Program-made: the position numbers and the translations under genes | Notes under the pieces: generated by a model | What the model saw: only the letters and a program-made list of their open reading frames with translations | What the model was told of the DNA's origin: nothing | The model's database searches: none | Shown: positions 17,366 to 26,563 of the stretch, piece by piece | Position numbering within the stretch: position 1 is the stretch's first letter | Layout: each line of letters begins with the position of its first letter | Assembly (NCBI GenBank): GCA_910583605.1 | Contig: CAJTXN010000004.1 | Coordinates: 62,001-126,000, forward strand | Length of the DNA stretch: 64,000 nt | Source of the DNA: an uncultured Lachnospiraceae bacterium | Lineage (GTDB): Bacteria > Bacillota > Clostridia > Lachnospirales > Lachnospiraceae | Direction: 5' to 3'

Positions 17366-19273
17366 TCACTTTACCGTTTTTTCTTTAAAATAAGTGCCGC
17401 TCTTTATCAGTGTTCCATTGTAATTATTAACGGCTCTCAAGTAGAAATAATATTTTTTTCCGCTCTTTAAATATTTTTTTGTATAACTGTTTCCGGTAAA
17501 TTTATTGTTTGTAAGCGCTTTCCAGGCTCCGTTTTTCTCCGTTTTATAAAATAATACATAGCCTGTCGCCCCTTCAACTTTATCCCATGTTACGGTAATC
17601 TGACCTTTTTTATCGGAAATCAATCTGAACTTTGGCCGGATCGGAGCAGTGGTAACATGAAGTTCATCCGAAAAATCGCTGTAATATTTTTTACCGTTTA
17701 TGGTAATAAATGAACATATTTTATATCTATATTCCGTATTGCTCTTTAAATAATTATTTGTCCACGAGTACCTTGACGAACCGTCTAATGTTTTTGCCAG
17801 GATATATTTTCCTTTATTTACATTATACTTGTATATCAGATATCCTTCTGATACACCCTTCTGTGAATCCCACTTTAACTGGATTTTAGTTGACTTTGAC
17901 TGTGTACATTTAAAATTTGTCACTTTTTCCGGAACTGTTTGTGCTATAAGCGTATCCGAGTAAGCTCCATAAAATTTCTTACCGTTTATTGCTTTATATG
18001 CTCTTACACGATATTTATACTTTACTCCGGGTTTTAAAGCTCTGTCTTTGAAAGATGACGCAGTAACATTTTTTAACAGACTCCATGATTCATTGTTAAT
18101 GTTACTTTTTTCAACTTCATATCCGTCAACTCCTCCTCCACAGGCATTCCATTCTATGGTTGCCTGAGTTTTGGTGCATCCGCTCTGCCTGATTCCGGAT
18201 ACCTGTCCAGGCACTATTTTAAAAGTAACACCGCTTACCTGACCCGTATATTTTCCTATACCTTTTACAGTTGCGGAAGCCCTTCCGATTTTAACATTAT
18301 TTTGATATGTGACTGTATAATCACTATTTTCCTCCAAACCCGTTATCTTAAGGGGCTGTATTGCCTTTCCTGTATATACGTACCCCTGATTACTAAACCG
18401 GATGGGAACAGCTGAAATATCTTTTTTAGGCTCAACCTTAACTCCGAGATCCGTCTCTAAATAAGACTCCGGATTTACTATAAGCGTTGTATTTGGCGGA
18501 AATACTGTTCTAACATTATTTACCTTATCCGGAATTGCTATTTCATTTAATGCCGTACAACCCTGAAACGCTGATGCTCCTATTGTCCGCAATGATTCCG
18601 GCAGTCGGACCTTGGTCAGGGACGTACAGTCTCTAAATGCTTCACGGCCAATGGAAGTGATACCTTCCGGTATTATAATCTCCTTTAGCGAAGTACAGCC
18701 ATTAAAAGTTAGCTCTCCTATTTCCGAGATACTGCCCTGGATCACGATTGATTTTAAATTTTTACAGTCTATGAAAGCATGTTCCTTTAAAACTGACAGA
18801 TTAGGCGGAAGCGTTATCTCCTCCAGTTTACTTTCCTTAAAGGCAGCATACTGTATGCTTGTTACACTGGACGGAATTGTTAACCGTTTCAGACCCGATT
18901 TTTCAAATGCCTCACGGCCGATCATTTCTACACTATCCGGAATATGTACTTCTGTCAAATTCTCGGTTTCATAAAACACAGAATATCCGATACTCTTTAC
19001 AGTCGACGGTATAAAAACCTCTTTCACCGTTTTATTGCAAAAAAAAGTAGACGAAAGCTGGAAAACTGTATATCCATCCACCTTATCCGGAATATGAACG
19101 ATTTCATCGGAACCTTTATATTTCGTCAGGCAAATCCCCTCTCCGGTTAATGAATCCCATACATACTCATATTCATCTGATTTTGCATAAGTATTAACTT
19201 TAAACATTATTAAGATTGAAAAGCATAAGAATGCTCCTATCGTTAAGTGAAAAAATTTTTTGAAATTATTCAT
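17366..19273 (-). CDS. BspA-like LRR surface protein with Fn3 domains
   Basis: 635 residues. The signal peptide ends near residue 30 (VNTYA). Residues about 40-270 form leucine-rich repeats of the BspA/LRR_5 type, with repeated IP.SV..IG..AF..C..L units. A short Ig-like module (YTGKAIQP...GKYTG, about 290-355) follows, then three fibronectin type III domains (about 358-635). There is no sortase motif or C-terminal helix, so retention at the surface must use another route. BspA-type LRR proteins commonly bind host or bacterial surfaces. It is placed between the small kinase-neighbour membrane protein and the giant Ig protein, and is probably cotranscribed with both. Confidence 0.88.
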   Translation of the reverse strand: MNNFKKFFHLTIGAFLCFSILIMFKVNTYAKSDEYEYVWDSLTGEGICLTKYKGSDEIVHIPDKVDGYTVFQLSSTFFCNKTVKEVFIPSTVKSIGYSVFYETENLTEVHIPDSVEMIGREAFEKSGLKRLTIPSSVTSIQYAAFKESKLEEITLPPNLSVLKEHAFIDCKNLKSIVIQGSISEIGELTFNGCTSLKEIIIPEGITSIGREAFRDCTSLTKVRLPESLRTIGASAFQGCTALNEIAIPDKVNNVRTVFPPNTTLIVNPESYLETDLGVKVEPKKDISAVPIRFSNQGYVYTGKAIQPLKITGLEENSDYTVTYQNNVKIGRASATVKGIGKYTGQVSGVTFKIVPGQVSGIRQSGCTKTQATIEWNACGGGVDGYEVEKSNINNESWSLLKNVTASSFKDRALKPGVKYKYRVRAYKAINGKKFYGAYSDTLIAQTVPEKVTNFKCTQSKSTKIQLKWDSQKGVSEGYLIYKYNVNKGKYILAKTLDGSSRYSWTNNYLKSNTEYRYKICSFITINGKKYYSDFSDELHVTTAPIRPKFRLISDKKGQITVTWDKVEGATGYVLFYKTEKNGAWKALTNNKFTGNSYTKKYLKSGKKYYFYLRAVNNYNGTLIKSGTYFKEKTVK

Positions 19274-19306
19274 TATTACAATTCTCCTTTAATAATATAT
19301 TTATAT

Positions 19307-19780
19307 TTAAATTATGATATCAGTATGAACTATCACAATACTTTCCAATACCATAAATTGATTTTTCAATATCTGCGGCTGCATGAATGAATTATGTCCA
19401 TAACCTGCTTTTTCTTCTGTAAGTTCTTCCGTTACTGACACCGGTTGCAAAAGCGTAGTTTCTTCATAATTATTTTCCAGCAATAATGTTTCATTTTCTT
19501 CTGATTCTTTTTTTTTCCTTTTTAACATGTTATTTCCCGCAATCTTATTTGTTATGGAATGATCAGCTGTTCTGGCGGTTATTCCGGTTTCTGAATCAGT
19601 TTGTGCATCATTCGCCGCCCGAATTCTGTTAATTGCGTGTTTTTCGGTTATCCCGGATAAATCACAAATTATTTTTCTAATATTAAACAAAAAATAGAGC
19701 AATATAGAGGTGGACAGAAAAAAAACTGACAGTATATATCCCGTTTTTGATATTAATTCATACTTATCTGCTATTCCCAT
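19307..19780 (-). CDS. Small membrane protein with an ETTLL motif
   Basis: 157 residues. One membrane helix near the N-terminus (residues 15-33) precedes a hydrophilic, probably disordered cytoplasmic tail. The tail has NYEETTLLQ near residue 110, very like the two GETTVLG motifs in the FHA protein encoded three genes upstream. Such ETT sites in GarA/OdhI are phosphorylated by Ser/Thr kinases and then bound by FHA domains. The gene lies 24 bases after the kinase gene. I infer a kinase substrate or FHA docking partner, but recognise no family. AAAGGAAAG precedes the ATG. Confidence 0.6.
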   Translation of the reverse strand: MGIADKYELISKTGYILSVFFLSTSILLYFLFNIRKIICDLSGITEKHAINRIRAANDAQTDSETGITARTADHSITNKIAGNNMLKRKKKESEENETLLLENNYEETTLLQPVSVTEELTEEKAGYGHNSFMQPQILKNQFMVLESIVIVHTDIII

Positions 19781-19804
19781 GGATTCTTTCCTTTCCGTCA
19801 GCTC

Positions 19805-21523
19805 CTATGAGCCGGACATTGCCTGTATCTTAATCTCTATTTTCTGGTTACTTGCTTTTATACTGGATATTAAACTTTCAAGATTATTGTCCGGATTCTC
19901 AATAGCCTGAATCTCTGCCTGCATTTGATTCAACAGCTTCTGAACATCTTCAGCTGCTACTCCGTCGTTTATAAATTTTTCAGTTTTTGCCGCTAATGCA
20001 CTGGAAAATAACTGATACATTCTCAATTTTATATTGTCATTATTTATTTTTTTATTATCAGAGGCCAAAGAAAACAATTGGATATAATTGCTGAAATACT
20101 CCAGATACTTTCCTTTAAAGTCTCCCGTATTCTCCCAGTCTCCAATACTGGTATAATATTCACTGATCTCATAATATATTTTTGATTCGTTCCAGTATAA
20201 AAAGTTATTTTCGTCAGAATAATCAATTACATTTTTATACCATTTTTTTGCCGCCTTATATTTGGCATTTTCATTATCTCCTGATTTATCCTCATTTCCA
20301 TATGTATAATAAAAGAAATACGCTTTTGCTAACTCATATGAAACCTCAACATAATTACTTTTATTTTCTTTTAAATCACTACCATAATCATTTAATAATT
20401 CTTCTATTTCCTGCGCTTCCTTTACTGAGAAATTATACATATCATTCTCATCACCATATTGAGGATTGTAATATGATTCTATCAGACTGATATATGCTTC
20501 TTTATCACCCGGTTTTATTAATATTGCTTTTTTTAAAGTTGCCCGAATACTTTCTTCATTTGTAAGACTGTTGGCTTCAGCTATTACATCCTCATATTGT
20601 TCATCAGTCTTTGCCTCTGCTGCTTTGTCAAAGCCTACCCCTACCCCCAGTGATACAATCGCCAGAAAGATTGTCGTAATAAATGCTGACAGTCTTTTCT
20701 TTTGACGATTTCTATAGATATCATCAATTTCATCATAATGTTCCAATGCATAAGTTAACTCTGCACAGTTCTGGTACCTATCCTCTGGGTTTCTCTGGGT
20801 GCATTTTAAAATAATTTTTTCCAGCCCACTAGATAGTGAAGGATTGATTTCCCTAATAGGCTTAATTTCATATGGCGGTTCACTGGGATTCATTCCTGTT
20901 ACCAGATGATACAAGGTTGCCCCCAGACAATATATATCCGTCCTTCCATCGGTTTGTCCTTTTCCTCCAAACTGCTCAGGTGCCGCATACCCGATTGTTC
21001 CGAGACAGGTAGTATCTGCCAGATTTTTTTCTTTATATTCCCTGGCGGTTCCAAAATCAATTAATGTCAGCTTTCCGTCCGGCTTCAGCATAATATTGGA
21101 CGGTTTCATATCCCTGTATATAATTGCCGGCTTTCTGGTGTGAAGATATCCCAAAACATCACTTAACTGTTTTGCCCATTCAATTACCAGTTCCTGGGGC
21201 TGCGCCCCAAACTCATCCAGTCTGTCCTTCAGCGAATTGCCCTGAATATAATCCATTACAATTAAGAAATTATCTTTTTGATCAATAACATCTATAATGC
21301 TTGGTAAATTGGGATGACTCAATCGTTTAAGCATATCAATTTCTACTATTAATCCCTGTTTTACCACTTCAAAGTCTTTTACACCATCTTTGCGGACTTC
21401 TTTTATTGCCCACTGTTTATTTGCTCTTTCATTCATCGCCAGGTAAACAATGCTCATTCCGCCCTGTCCTATTTTATTCAGTATCTTGTATTTACCATCT
21501 ACAATTGAGCCTATTTCCAACAT
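19805..21523 (-). CDS. PknB/PrkC-type Ser/Thr protein kinase with extracytoplasmic TPR-like domain
   Basis: 572 residues. The kinase domain occupies about 1-265 with glycine loop GQGGMS (19-24), ATP-binding Lys41 in AIKEV, catalytic RDMKPSN (Asp138), DFGTAR (Asp156) and activation-segment threonines before GTIGYAAPEQF. It has a full catalytic set and is an RD kinase. A membrane helix (about 278-300) is followed by an extracytoplasmic helical region with tetratricopeptide-like periodicity instead of PASTA repeats, so the sensed ligand is probably not muropeptide. It lies directly after the PP2C gene (17-base gap). A kinase, phosphatase and FHA reader thus sit together in the pilus operon. Confidence 0.93.
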   Translation of the reverse strand: MLEIGSIVDGKYKILNKIGQGGMSIVYLAMNERANKQWAIKEVRKDGVKDFEVVKQGLIVEIDMLKRLSHPNLPSIIDVIDQKDNFLIVMDYIQGNSLKDRLDEFGAQPQELVIEWAKQLSDVLGYLHTRKPAIIYRDMKPSNIMLKPDGKLTLIDFGTAREYKEKNLADTTCLGTIGYAAPEQFGGKGQTDGRTDIYCLGATLYHLVTGMNPSEPPYEIKPIREINPSLSSGLEKIILKCTQRNPEDRYQNCAELTYALEHYDEIDDIYRNRQKKRLSAFITTIFLAIVSLGVGVGFDKAAEAKTDEQYEDVIAEANSLTNEESIRATLKKAILIKPGDKEAYISLIESYYNPQYGDENDMYNFSVKEAQEIEELLNDYGSDLKENKSNYVEVSYELAKAYFFYYTYGNEDKSGDNENAKYKAAKKWYKNVIDYSDENNFLYWNESKIYYEISEYYTSIGDWENTGDFKGKYLEYFSNYIQLFSLASDNKKINNDNIKLRMYQLFSSALAAKTEKFINDGVAAEDVQKLLNQMQAEIQAIENPDNNLESLISSIKASNQKIEIKIQAMSGS

Positions 21524-21540
21524 AACTATACTCCTAAATT

Positions 21541-22308
21541 CTAAAACGTTCTAATTAAGCTGACAGTAATATTATCCTGTTCCATACGGGATTTATTAAG
21601 TTCAATTAATAATTCACTCTGCCGCTTCATTACTTCTTTTGATATTAAAACTTTTGGATTCAGATGTTCATACAACTCCTGCATACTGATAACATGACGG
21701 AATCCATCGGAACATAGCATATAAACCGCGTCTGTTTCGGTTTTTCCAAAATACATCTCCGGATAAACATCTCCAGTGGCACCAACACACTGCAATAAAA
21801 TACTTTTTCTTGGATCATTGTCTGCCTGTTCCCGTGTAATCAAGCCTTTTCTATACTCATTTTCAACCACTGTCTGATCCTGGGTTAACAGATTTACATG
21901 ATTCTTTATTTCGTATATTCTGGAATCTCCAACATTTACGATATAATAACGATTCTCTGTAAACAATGCAGCTACTATTGTAGTTCCGAGACGGATTCTC
22001 TGCTGCTGTCCATATATTAATATCTTTTTGTTTTCATTTTTTATAATTTGTTCCCATTCCCGTCTGACTTTAAAATCATCTATTCCATCCTGAATTAATT
22101 TTGATAAATTATTATCAAACCATTCAGAAAAGGCTCTGGTCAAACTGGCGCTCGCCACTTCTCCCTGCTGCAGACCGCCCATTCCATCACATATAAGAGC
22201 CAGTGCAACCTTTCCAATTGACGTATCCGCCACTTTAATAGCAAGACTGTCCTGATTAGTATTTTTTTTAATCCCTTTATCCGTACTTGCCGATACCAAA
22301 TAATCCAT
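21541..22308 (-). CDS. PP2C-type Ser/Thr protein phosphatase
   Basis: 255 residues, the size of PrpC/Stp phosphatases. Metal-binding motifs are visible: DQD near residue 20, DGMGG near 41, GDSRIY near 127, SDGFRH near 200 and MEQDNIT near the end. It removes phosphate from Ser/Thr of proteins and should oppose the kinase encoded immediately downstream. It is cytoplasmic, with no signal or helix. Gaps are 17 bases to the kinase and about 49 bases from the FHA gene, consistent with one transcript. Confidence 0.93.
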   Translation of the reverse strand: MDYLVSASTDKGIKKNTNQDSLAIKVADTSIGKVALALICDGMGGLQQGEVASASLTRAFSEWFDNNLSKLIQDGIDDFKVRREWEQIIKNENKKILIYGQQQRIRLGTTIVAALFTENRYYIVNVGDSRIYEIKNHVNLLTQDQTVVENEYRKGLITREQADNDPRKSILLQCVGATGDVYPEMYFGKTETDAVYMLCSDGFRHVISMQELYEHLNPKVLISKEVMKRQSELLIELNKSRMEQDNITVSLIRTF

Positions 22309-22357
22309 ATTATAATGCCTTCCTCTTATTAGATATACTATAAGTCAAACCATTCTT

Positions 22358-23719
22358 TTATTCCACATTAAATACAAATTCCTCATCTGCCAGCCTTAAT
22401 GTCATTCCCGGTTCAATTTTTGTTTCCACATTCGGCTGTATCATAATACCATCTACATATGTATGATTCTTTGAATTCATATCAATAATAAAATATTCCA
22501 TACCCTTTGTTATCACATTTGCATGACTTCTGCTGATAGCCGTATTATCTCCTATGAAATAATCCACAAAACTATTTTCTTTTCCAATTCTATAAATTTC
22601 TTTATCAATATATTTTTTTTCCTGATTTTTTTTCCGAATTAAAAATGCTCTTGTCTGATAAGCTTCCATACTATCCAGACCCAATACGGTTGTCTCACCC
22701 ATTCCATCTATCCCAAGAACAGTAGTTTCTCCAAAGTTACCGTCTATCTGTGTATAATTTGCCTGTTTTCTGGGCTGCAGCTGCTGCTGAATGGGCGTTG
22801 CCTGACTTCCTGGTATAACCATGGGTTCTTCCGGCTGTTGTGCCATTAATTCAGGCTCCTGACCCGGAATAGCCATGCCGGGAACTGACATTCCTTTTGA
22901 CTTCTTATCGGATTTTTTTTCAGTTTTCGGTTCTTTATTTTTTTTGAGAAATCCGAATATACTCTTTTTTTCCTTTTTTTCTTTTTCTACCTCCGGTTTT
23001 GCCTGAGATACTGTCGGTCGCGGAATATTTACTGCCGGCGTAACCTGCCTCTCCTGTGCAGACTCCAGTCTGGAGGCATCAACAATTGTTTCTGTGTGGC
23101 GAACCGATACTACCGGTTTTTCCCTTTTTATCACCGGATTATTTTTTACAGGTATATTCTTTCCCTCATCCTCGTTTAAAATTTCATCCAGCACTGTTTT
23201 AAATTCACTTGCTGAAAATACTCCGCTGTTTAAATAACTGATTATTTTTGCCACATAATCACAATTTTCCGTCTGGTCAAACTTCGATGTGAAAATAATA
23301 TTTTTAACAAACATTTCCAGATTGCAATCTGTTTTATTTTCTACAATAGGTACACAAATTATATCTATATCACAATTGCGGATGTCTACATAAATATATT
23401 TAATATCTATGATTAAATCACATAATTCTATCATGTAATCCTCCGCATTGCTAACTGCTGCCAGAATATTTGATAAACATCGTGTCAGCTTCTCTTTGTT
23501 AACACCGCGTTCAAAAAATTGCTCTATGGTAACCTTAGACGTAATATTATATTTTAAATATTTTTTTTTATCAATCTGCGTATACGTCATAGGTAATAAA
23601 CCAATTATTCTGTTATTTTCCATCATTCCCAAAATAACGGAATCAACGTTTTCTTTTTCTTTCACTTCATATACCAGATTAGTGTTTACTCCGTTATTTT
23701 CTACCGTAAACTCTCTCAT
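22358..23719 (-). CDS. DUF6382-FHA domain protein with two GETTVLG motifs
   Basis: 453 residues. Residues 1 to about 175 are a DUF6382-type domain (EFTVENNG...LLPMTYTQID), function unknown. A low-complexity Lys/Pro/Gln linker follows, then a C-terminal FHA domain (about 375-453) with the phosphothreonine-binding pattern IGKE...SRSHA...N.T.VDG. Just before it are two copies of GETTVLG, resembling the ETTSVF phosphorylation site of mycobacterial GarA and corynebacterial OdhI. The protein is therefore probably a substrate of the neighbouring kinase and a phospho-dependent binder, perhaps self-binding. The start is set at the ATG 23719; an in-frame GTG three codons earlier lies inside the GGAAGGTGA ribosome site. 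Confidence 0.88.
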   Translation of the reverse strand: MREFTVENNGVNTNLVYEVKEKENVDSVILGMMENNRIIGLLPMTYTQIDKKKYLKYNITSKVTIEQFFERGVNKEKLTRCLSNILAAVSNAEDYMIELCDLIIDIKYIYVDIRNCDIDIICVPIVENKTDCNLEMFVKNIIFTSKFDQTENCDYVAKIISYLNSGVFSASEFKTVLDEILNEDEGKNIPVKNNPVIKREKPVVSVRHTETIVDASRLESAQERQVTPAVNIPRPTVSQAKPEVEKEKKEKKSIFGFLKKNKEPKTEKKSDKKSKGMSVPGMAIPGQEPELMAQQPEEPMVIPGSQATPIQQQLQPRKQANYTQIDGNFGETTVLGIDGMGETTVLGLDSMEAYQTRAFLIRKKNQEKKYIDKEIYRIGKENSFVDYFIGDNTAISRSHANVITKGMEYFIIDMNSKNHTYVDGIMIQPNVETKIEPGMTLRLADEEFVFNVE

Positions 23720-23732
23720 GCGGCTCACCTTC

Positions 23733-25064
23733 CTAATGATTGTATTTATACAAACTTAATAATGTCCATTGGCCATTGCTGTAAACAAATGCATGTCCTT
23801 CGGAATTTAAATATTTTGCTTCATCAAATTGTGACTCGATTACTATTTTATTATCCGTATTAATGTATCCCCATTTTCCGTTTTGTTTCACGGCCCCGAT
23901 TCCATTGCTGAAGCTTTTTGCCTCCTCGTACTGACAATCTATAACTTTATTGCCATCCGCATCAATATATCCCCATTTTCCATTTTGTTTAACGGCTGCA
24001 TAAGTTCCATCCTGGAAGATATCCACATCTTCATATGTATCCGTGCCAATTTCAATACCATCTTTGTCCAGCAGAACATATTTATCGCCTTTTTTAGCAA
24101 ATATCCGGTCACCTATGCATATCATTCCCCGTTGATTTCTAACAATGTCGCCATACCCTGTATCGCTTATTTTCTCACCTTTCGTATTTATAATATACCA
24201 TTTATCCTTATCTTTAATGGCCGCACGGCTATAAAACATTGTTGTTGCTTCGTCATAATCCCCAAAGACTTTTTCCATTGTTTCATAACTATAATAAGCA
24301 TATTTATTATTATTATTATCGGCAACAAACAGTTGCTCATCACCAACCAGTCCTATCTCTGTTGATTTAAAATCCTTCGGCAACACATTACACTTTTTTC
24401 CTTCTCTGTCTATGAAATATAAGTTTTCAGATTCATCTTTTACAAAAGCTGTTCCGTTTAAATAATCTGTTGCTGACATAAACTTTATATCAAATACTGC
24501 ATATCCGTTTTCATCAATATATTCCCATAGATTATTTCTTAAAACAGCACAAAATCCATTACCAAAATCTCTGACATCACTATATTCAGATTTTAATTCA
24601 AACGAATATTCAATGCTGGATATTAATTCATTTACCCCCTCAAGATTAAGCCTTTTCTTAACCATTGTATCGTATAACCTGAAACACTCGATATAATTAT
24701 TATCTTTATAATTTAAATCTATTAAGTATTTATATGCTTTTGCACTTTTAGGATATTTTTCTACAATCTGTTCCGCCCATCCGATTGCATCATACATATA
24801 ATTAAAATTATCATTTTCTACAGACGGATCATATTTACAAACTCCGGATTCAATATACAAGTCAACAGAAGGTTTAACTTCCAAAGCTTTATAATAATAT
24901 TCCTCTGCATAATCATATATCTGTTTCTGGGCATACTCCCTTGCCTTACTTAAATATGACTGATACTGTTCCTCAATCTTTTTGTTATTTTTATTTAATG
25001 AAAAGACAGATATAATCATCAGAAGTGCCAGAGCTATTGGTACCAATATCCTATAATTCTTCAT
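23733..25064 (-). CDS. WG-repeat protein with N-terminal anchor
   Basis: 443 residues. A membrane helix or uncleaved signal (about 8-24) is followed by a TPR-like helical stretch (about 35-140, e.g. AEEYYYKALEVKP). The remainder consists of WG beta-repeats, seen as KWGYIDADGNKVIDCQYEEA and a close second copy KWGYINTDNKIVIESQFDEA. WG repeats are common in exported Clostridial and Bacteroidetes proteins and are likely interaction modules; no enzymatic residues are apparent. It lies 13 bases upstream of the FHA gene and 19 bases after the peptidase gene. Its placement suggests an outward-facing partner of the pilus or kinase, which is inference. Confidence 0.83.
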   Translation of the reverse strand: MKNYRILVPIALALLMIISVFSLNKNNKKIEEQYQSYLSKAREYAQKQIYDYAEEYYYKALEVKPSVDLYIESGVCKYDPSVENDNFNYMYDAIGWAEQIVEKYPKSAKAYKYLIDLNYKDNNYIECFRLYDTMVKKRLNLEGVNELISSIEYSFELKSEYSDVRDFGNGFCAVLRNNLWEYIDENGYAVFDIKFMSATDYLNGTAFVKDESENLYFIDREGKKCNVLPKDFKSTEIGLVGDEQLFVADNNNNKYAYYSYETMEKVFGDYDEATTMFYSRAAIKDKDKWYIINTKGEKISDTGYGDIVRNQRGMICIGDRIFAKKGDKYVLLDKDGIEIGTDTYEDVDIFQDGTYAAVKQNGKWGYIDADGNKVIDCQYEEAKSFSNGIGAVKQNGKWGYINTDNKIVIESQFDEAKYLNSEGHAFVYSNGQWTLLSLYKYNH

Positions 25065-25083
25065 AAAGTTTTCTCCTTATATA

Positions 25084-25734
25084 TTACATTCCACATAAAA
25101 AAATTGATAAATAAGTTCCTATTAATAAGGACGGTCCAAATGGAATCGCATCTTTTTTTGTTTTCTTTCTGGAAATTAAGGAATATATTGCTACAAAAAA
25201 AGAAATAATAAATGAAAAAATTACTGCCGGAATCAATCCATCTATGGATAAAAACAGTGCCATAACCGAAAATAATTTTATATCTCCCATTCCGATACCG
25301 CCTTTCATAATCTTAATACATATGAGAGATACCAAAAGAATAGCCAGAGCCGCCGCTAACTCTGAAAAAACTATCCCAATTACCGCTTTTTTTTCAATAA
25401 ATATTTCTGGTAATACCAAAACCGCTCTGTAAATTAATGCAAGTTTTAATAAGCGGTTTGGTACTATACATGTCTTTCCGTCTATGTATGCGATTGGCCA
25501 TAGTATACTTATTATACTTAAACGTTTTAGATTAAATAAAAACGAATTGTCTGTATATATGAACATCAACGCCAAAGATAATGCAATATTTAAAAATACC
25601 ATTACAATACAATAAACGATAACTCCGGCAGTATATGTCTGTTCCTTCTCCTGTTTTATCTCTTTAATCCCTAAAGCACCTATTCCGGATAGTACTAAAA
25701 CAATTACTATCATTATTATCTTCCAAACGTCCAT
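25084..25734 (-). CDS. A24-type prepilin peptidase (TadV-like)
   Basis: 216 residues, only the peptidase half: there is no cysteine-rich methylase domain as in PilD. The two catalytic aspartates are in IAYIDGKTCIVPN and GGIGMGDIKLF, and the protein is spanned by about six membrane helices. It should cleave the leader of the Flp pilin and the TadE-like pseudopilins encoded in the same run. It lies 9 bases after the second TadE-like gene. Confidence 0.88.
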   Translation of the reverse strand: MDVWKIIMIVIVLVLSGIGALGIKEIKQEKEQTYTAGVIVYCIVMVFLNIALSLALMFIYTDNSFLFNLKRLSIISILWPIAYIDGKTCIVPNRLLKLALIYRAVLVLPEIFIEKKAVIGIVFSELAAALAILLVSLICIKIMKGGIGMGDIKLFSVMALFLSIDGLIPAVIFSFIISFFVAIYSLISRKKTKKDAIPFGPSLLIGTYLSIFLCGM

Positions 25735-25743
25735 ACTTATCTC

Positions 25744-26538
25744 CTAGTGTTTATTTCTTTGAGAAACCCCCGGCCCCCAGACTTTTGTTGCTGCCGTCTG
25801 CATAAAGTCAAATCCAAAATCAATATTCAGCAGTCTTATAACTTTGACCTTATATCTGACTACTAATTTTACCTCATCTGTTGTCTTTCCATCTACCATT
25901 TTATAAAAAGTACTGCCTTTAAAATTTAAACCTTCTAAATATTTTGTAGAATTATCGGTTCCCGACGGTTCAATATGTAACCTTCCCAAAAAATGATTTG
26001 CACTTTCTCCCGAATATCCTGCTAAATTTTTCTGAATAAAAGCACGAGCTAAAATCTGTATTAATAATGACTTACCTTCCTCTCCAAGGTCAGACAGGCC
26101 TGACTTTGCGCATCCTATTATAAAATTTTTAGGATCTTTTAATATATATTGAAACTCATCTGAATGATATATCTCCTTTAAATCCCCACCGCAGCTTTTT
26201 ATTTTTTGAACCATTCCATCAAAATTATAATTGGAATAATCTTCTTTTACCCCGGAAATGGTTTCCATCACTGTTGAAACGCCACTTAAGGTTTTATCAA
26301 TAGATTCTCTGGAATCCAATCCCTCTGCATACAATGCTTCCTGACTACCATTTAATCCGGTCAGACTATATAGATATGAATATTGTGAGATTTCTTTGGC
26401 TGTTGCATTTAATGCTATACCTATCTTGGCCTGAGTATAACAAATATCAAGAACCATAATCACTGTTAAAATAGCAAACATAAATGCTGTTAGTGAAATT
26501 GTAGCTTCTACCACAATTGCTCCGTTTTCTTTCTTCAT
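25744..26538 (-). CDS. TadE-like pseudopilin (second copy)
   Basis: 264 residues. The N-terminus MKKENGAIVVEATISLTAFMFAI has the TadE/F-type cleavage context (Gly, then hydrophobic helix with Glu at position 5 after the Gly) and one membrane segment. The remainder is extracytoplasmic and ends in FDFMQTAATKVWGPG. Such minor pseudopilins accompany Flp pilins in Tad systems and help initiate or anchor the fibre. It lies between the LRR lipoprotein and the peptidase that should process it. Confidence 0.75.
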   Translation of the reverse strand: MKKENGAIVVEATISLTAFMFAILTVIMVLDICYTQAKIGIALNATAKEISQYSYLYSLTGLNGSQEALYAEGLDSRESIDKTLSGVSTVMETISGVKEDYSNYNFDGMVQKIKSCGGDLKEIYHSDEFQYILKDPKNFIIGCAKSGLSDLGEEGKSLLIQILARAFIQKNLAGYSGESANHFLGRLHIEPSGTDNSTKYLEGLNFKGSTFYKMVDGKTTDEVKLVVRYKVKVIRLLNIDFGFDFMQTAATKVWGPGVSQRNKH

Positions 26539-26563
26539 ATCCTGCTCCTGTGTGTAATAATTT

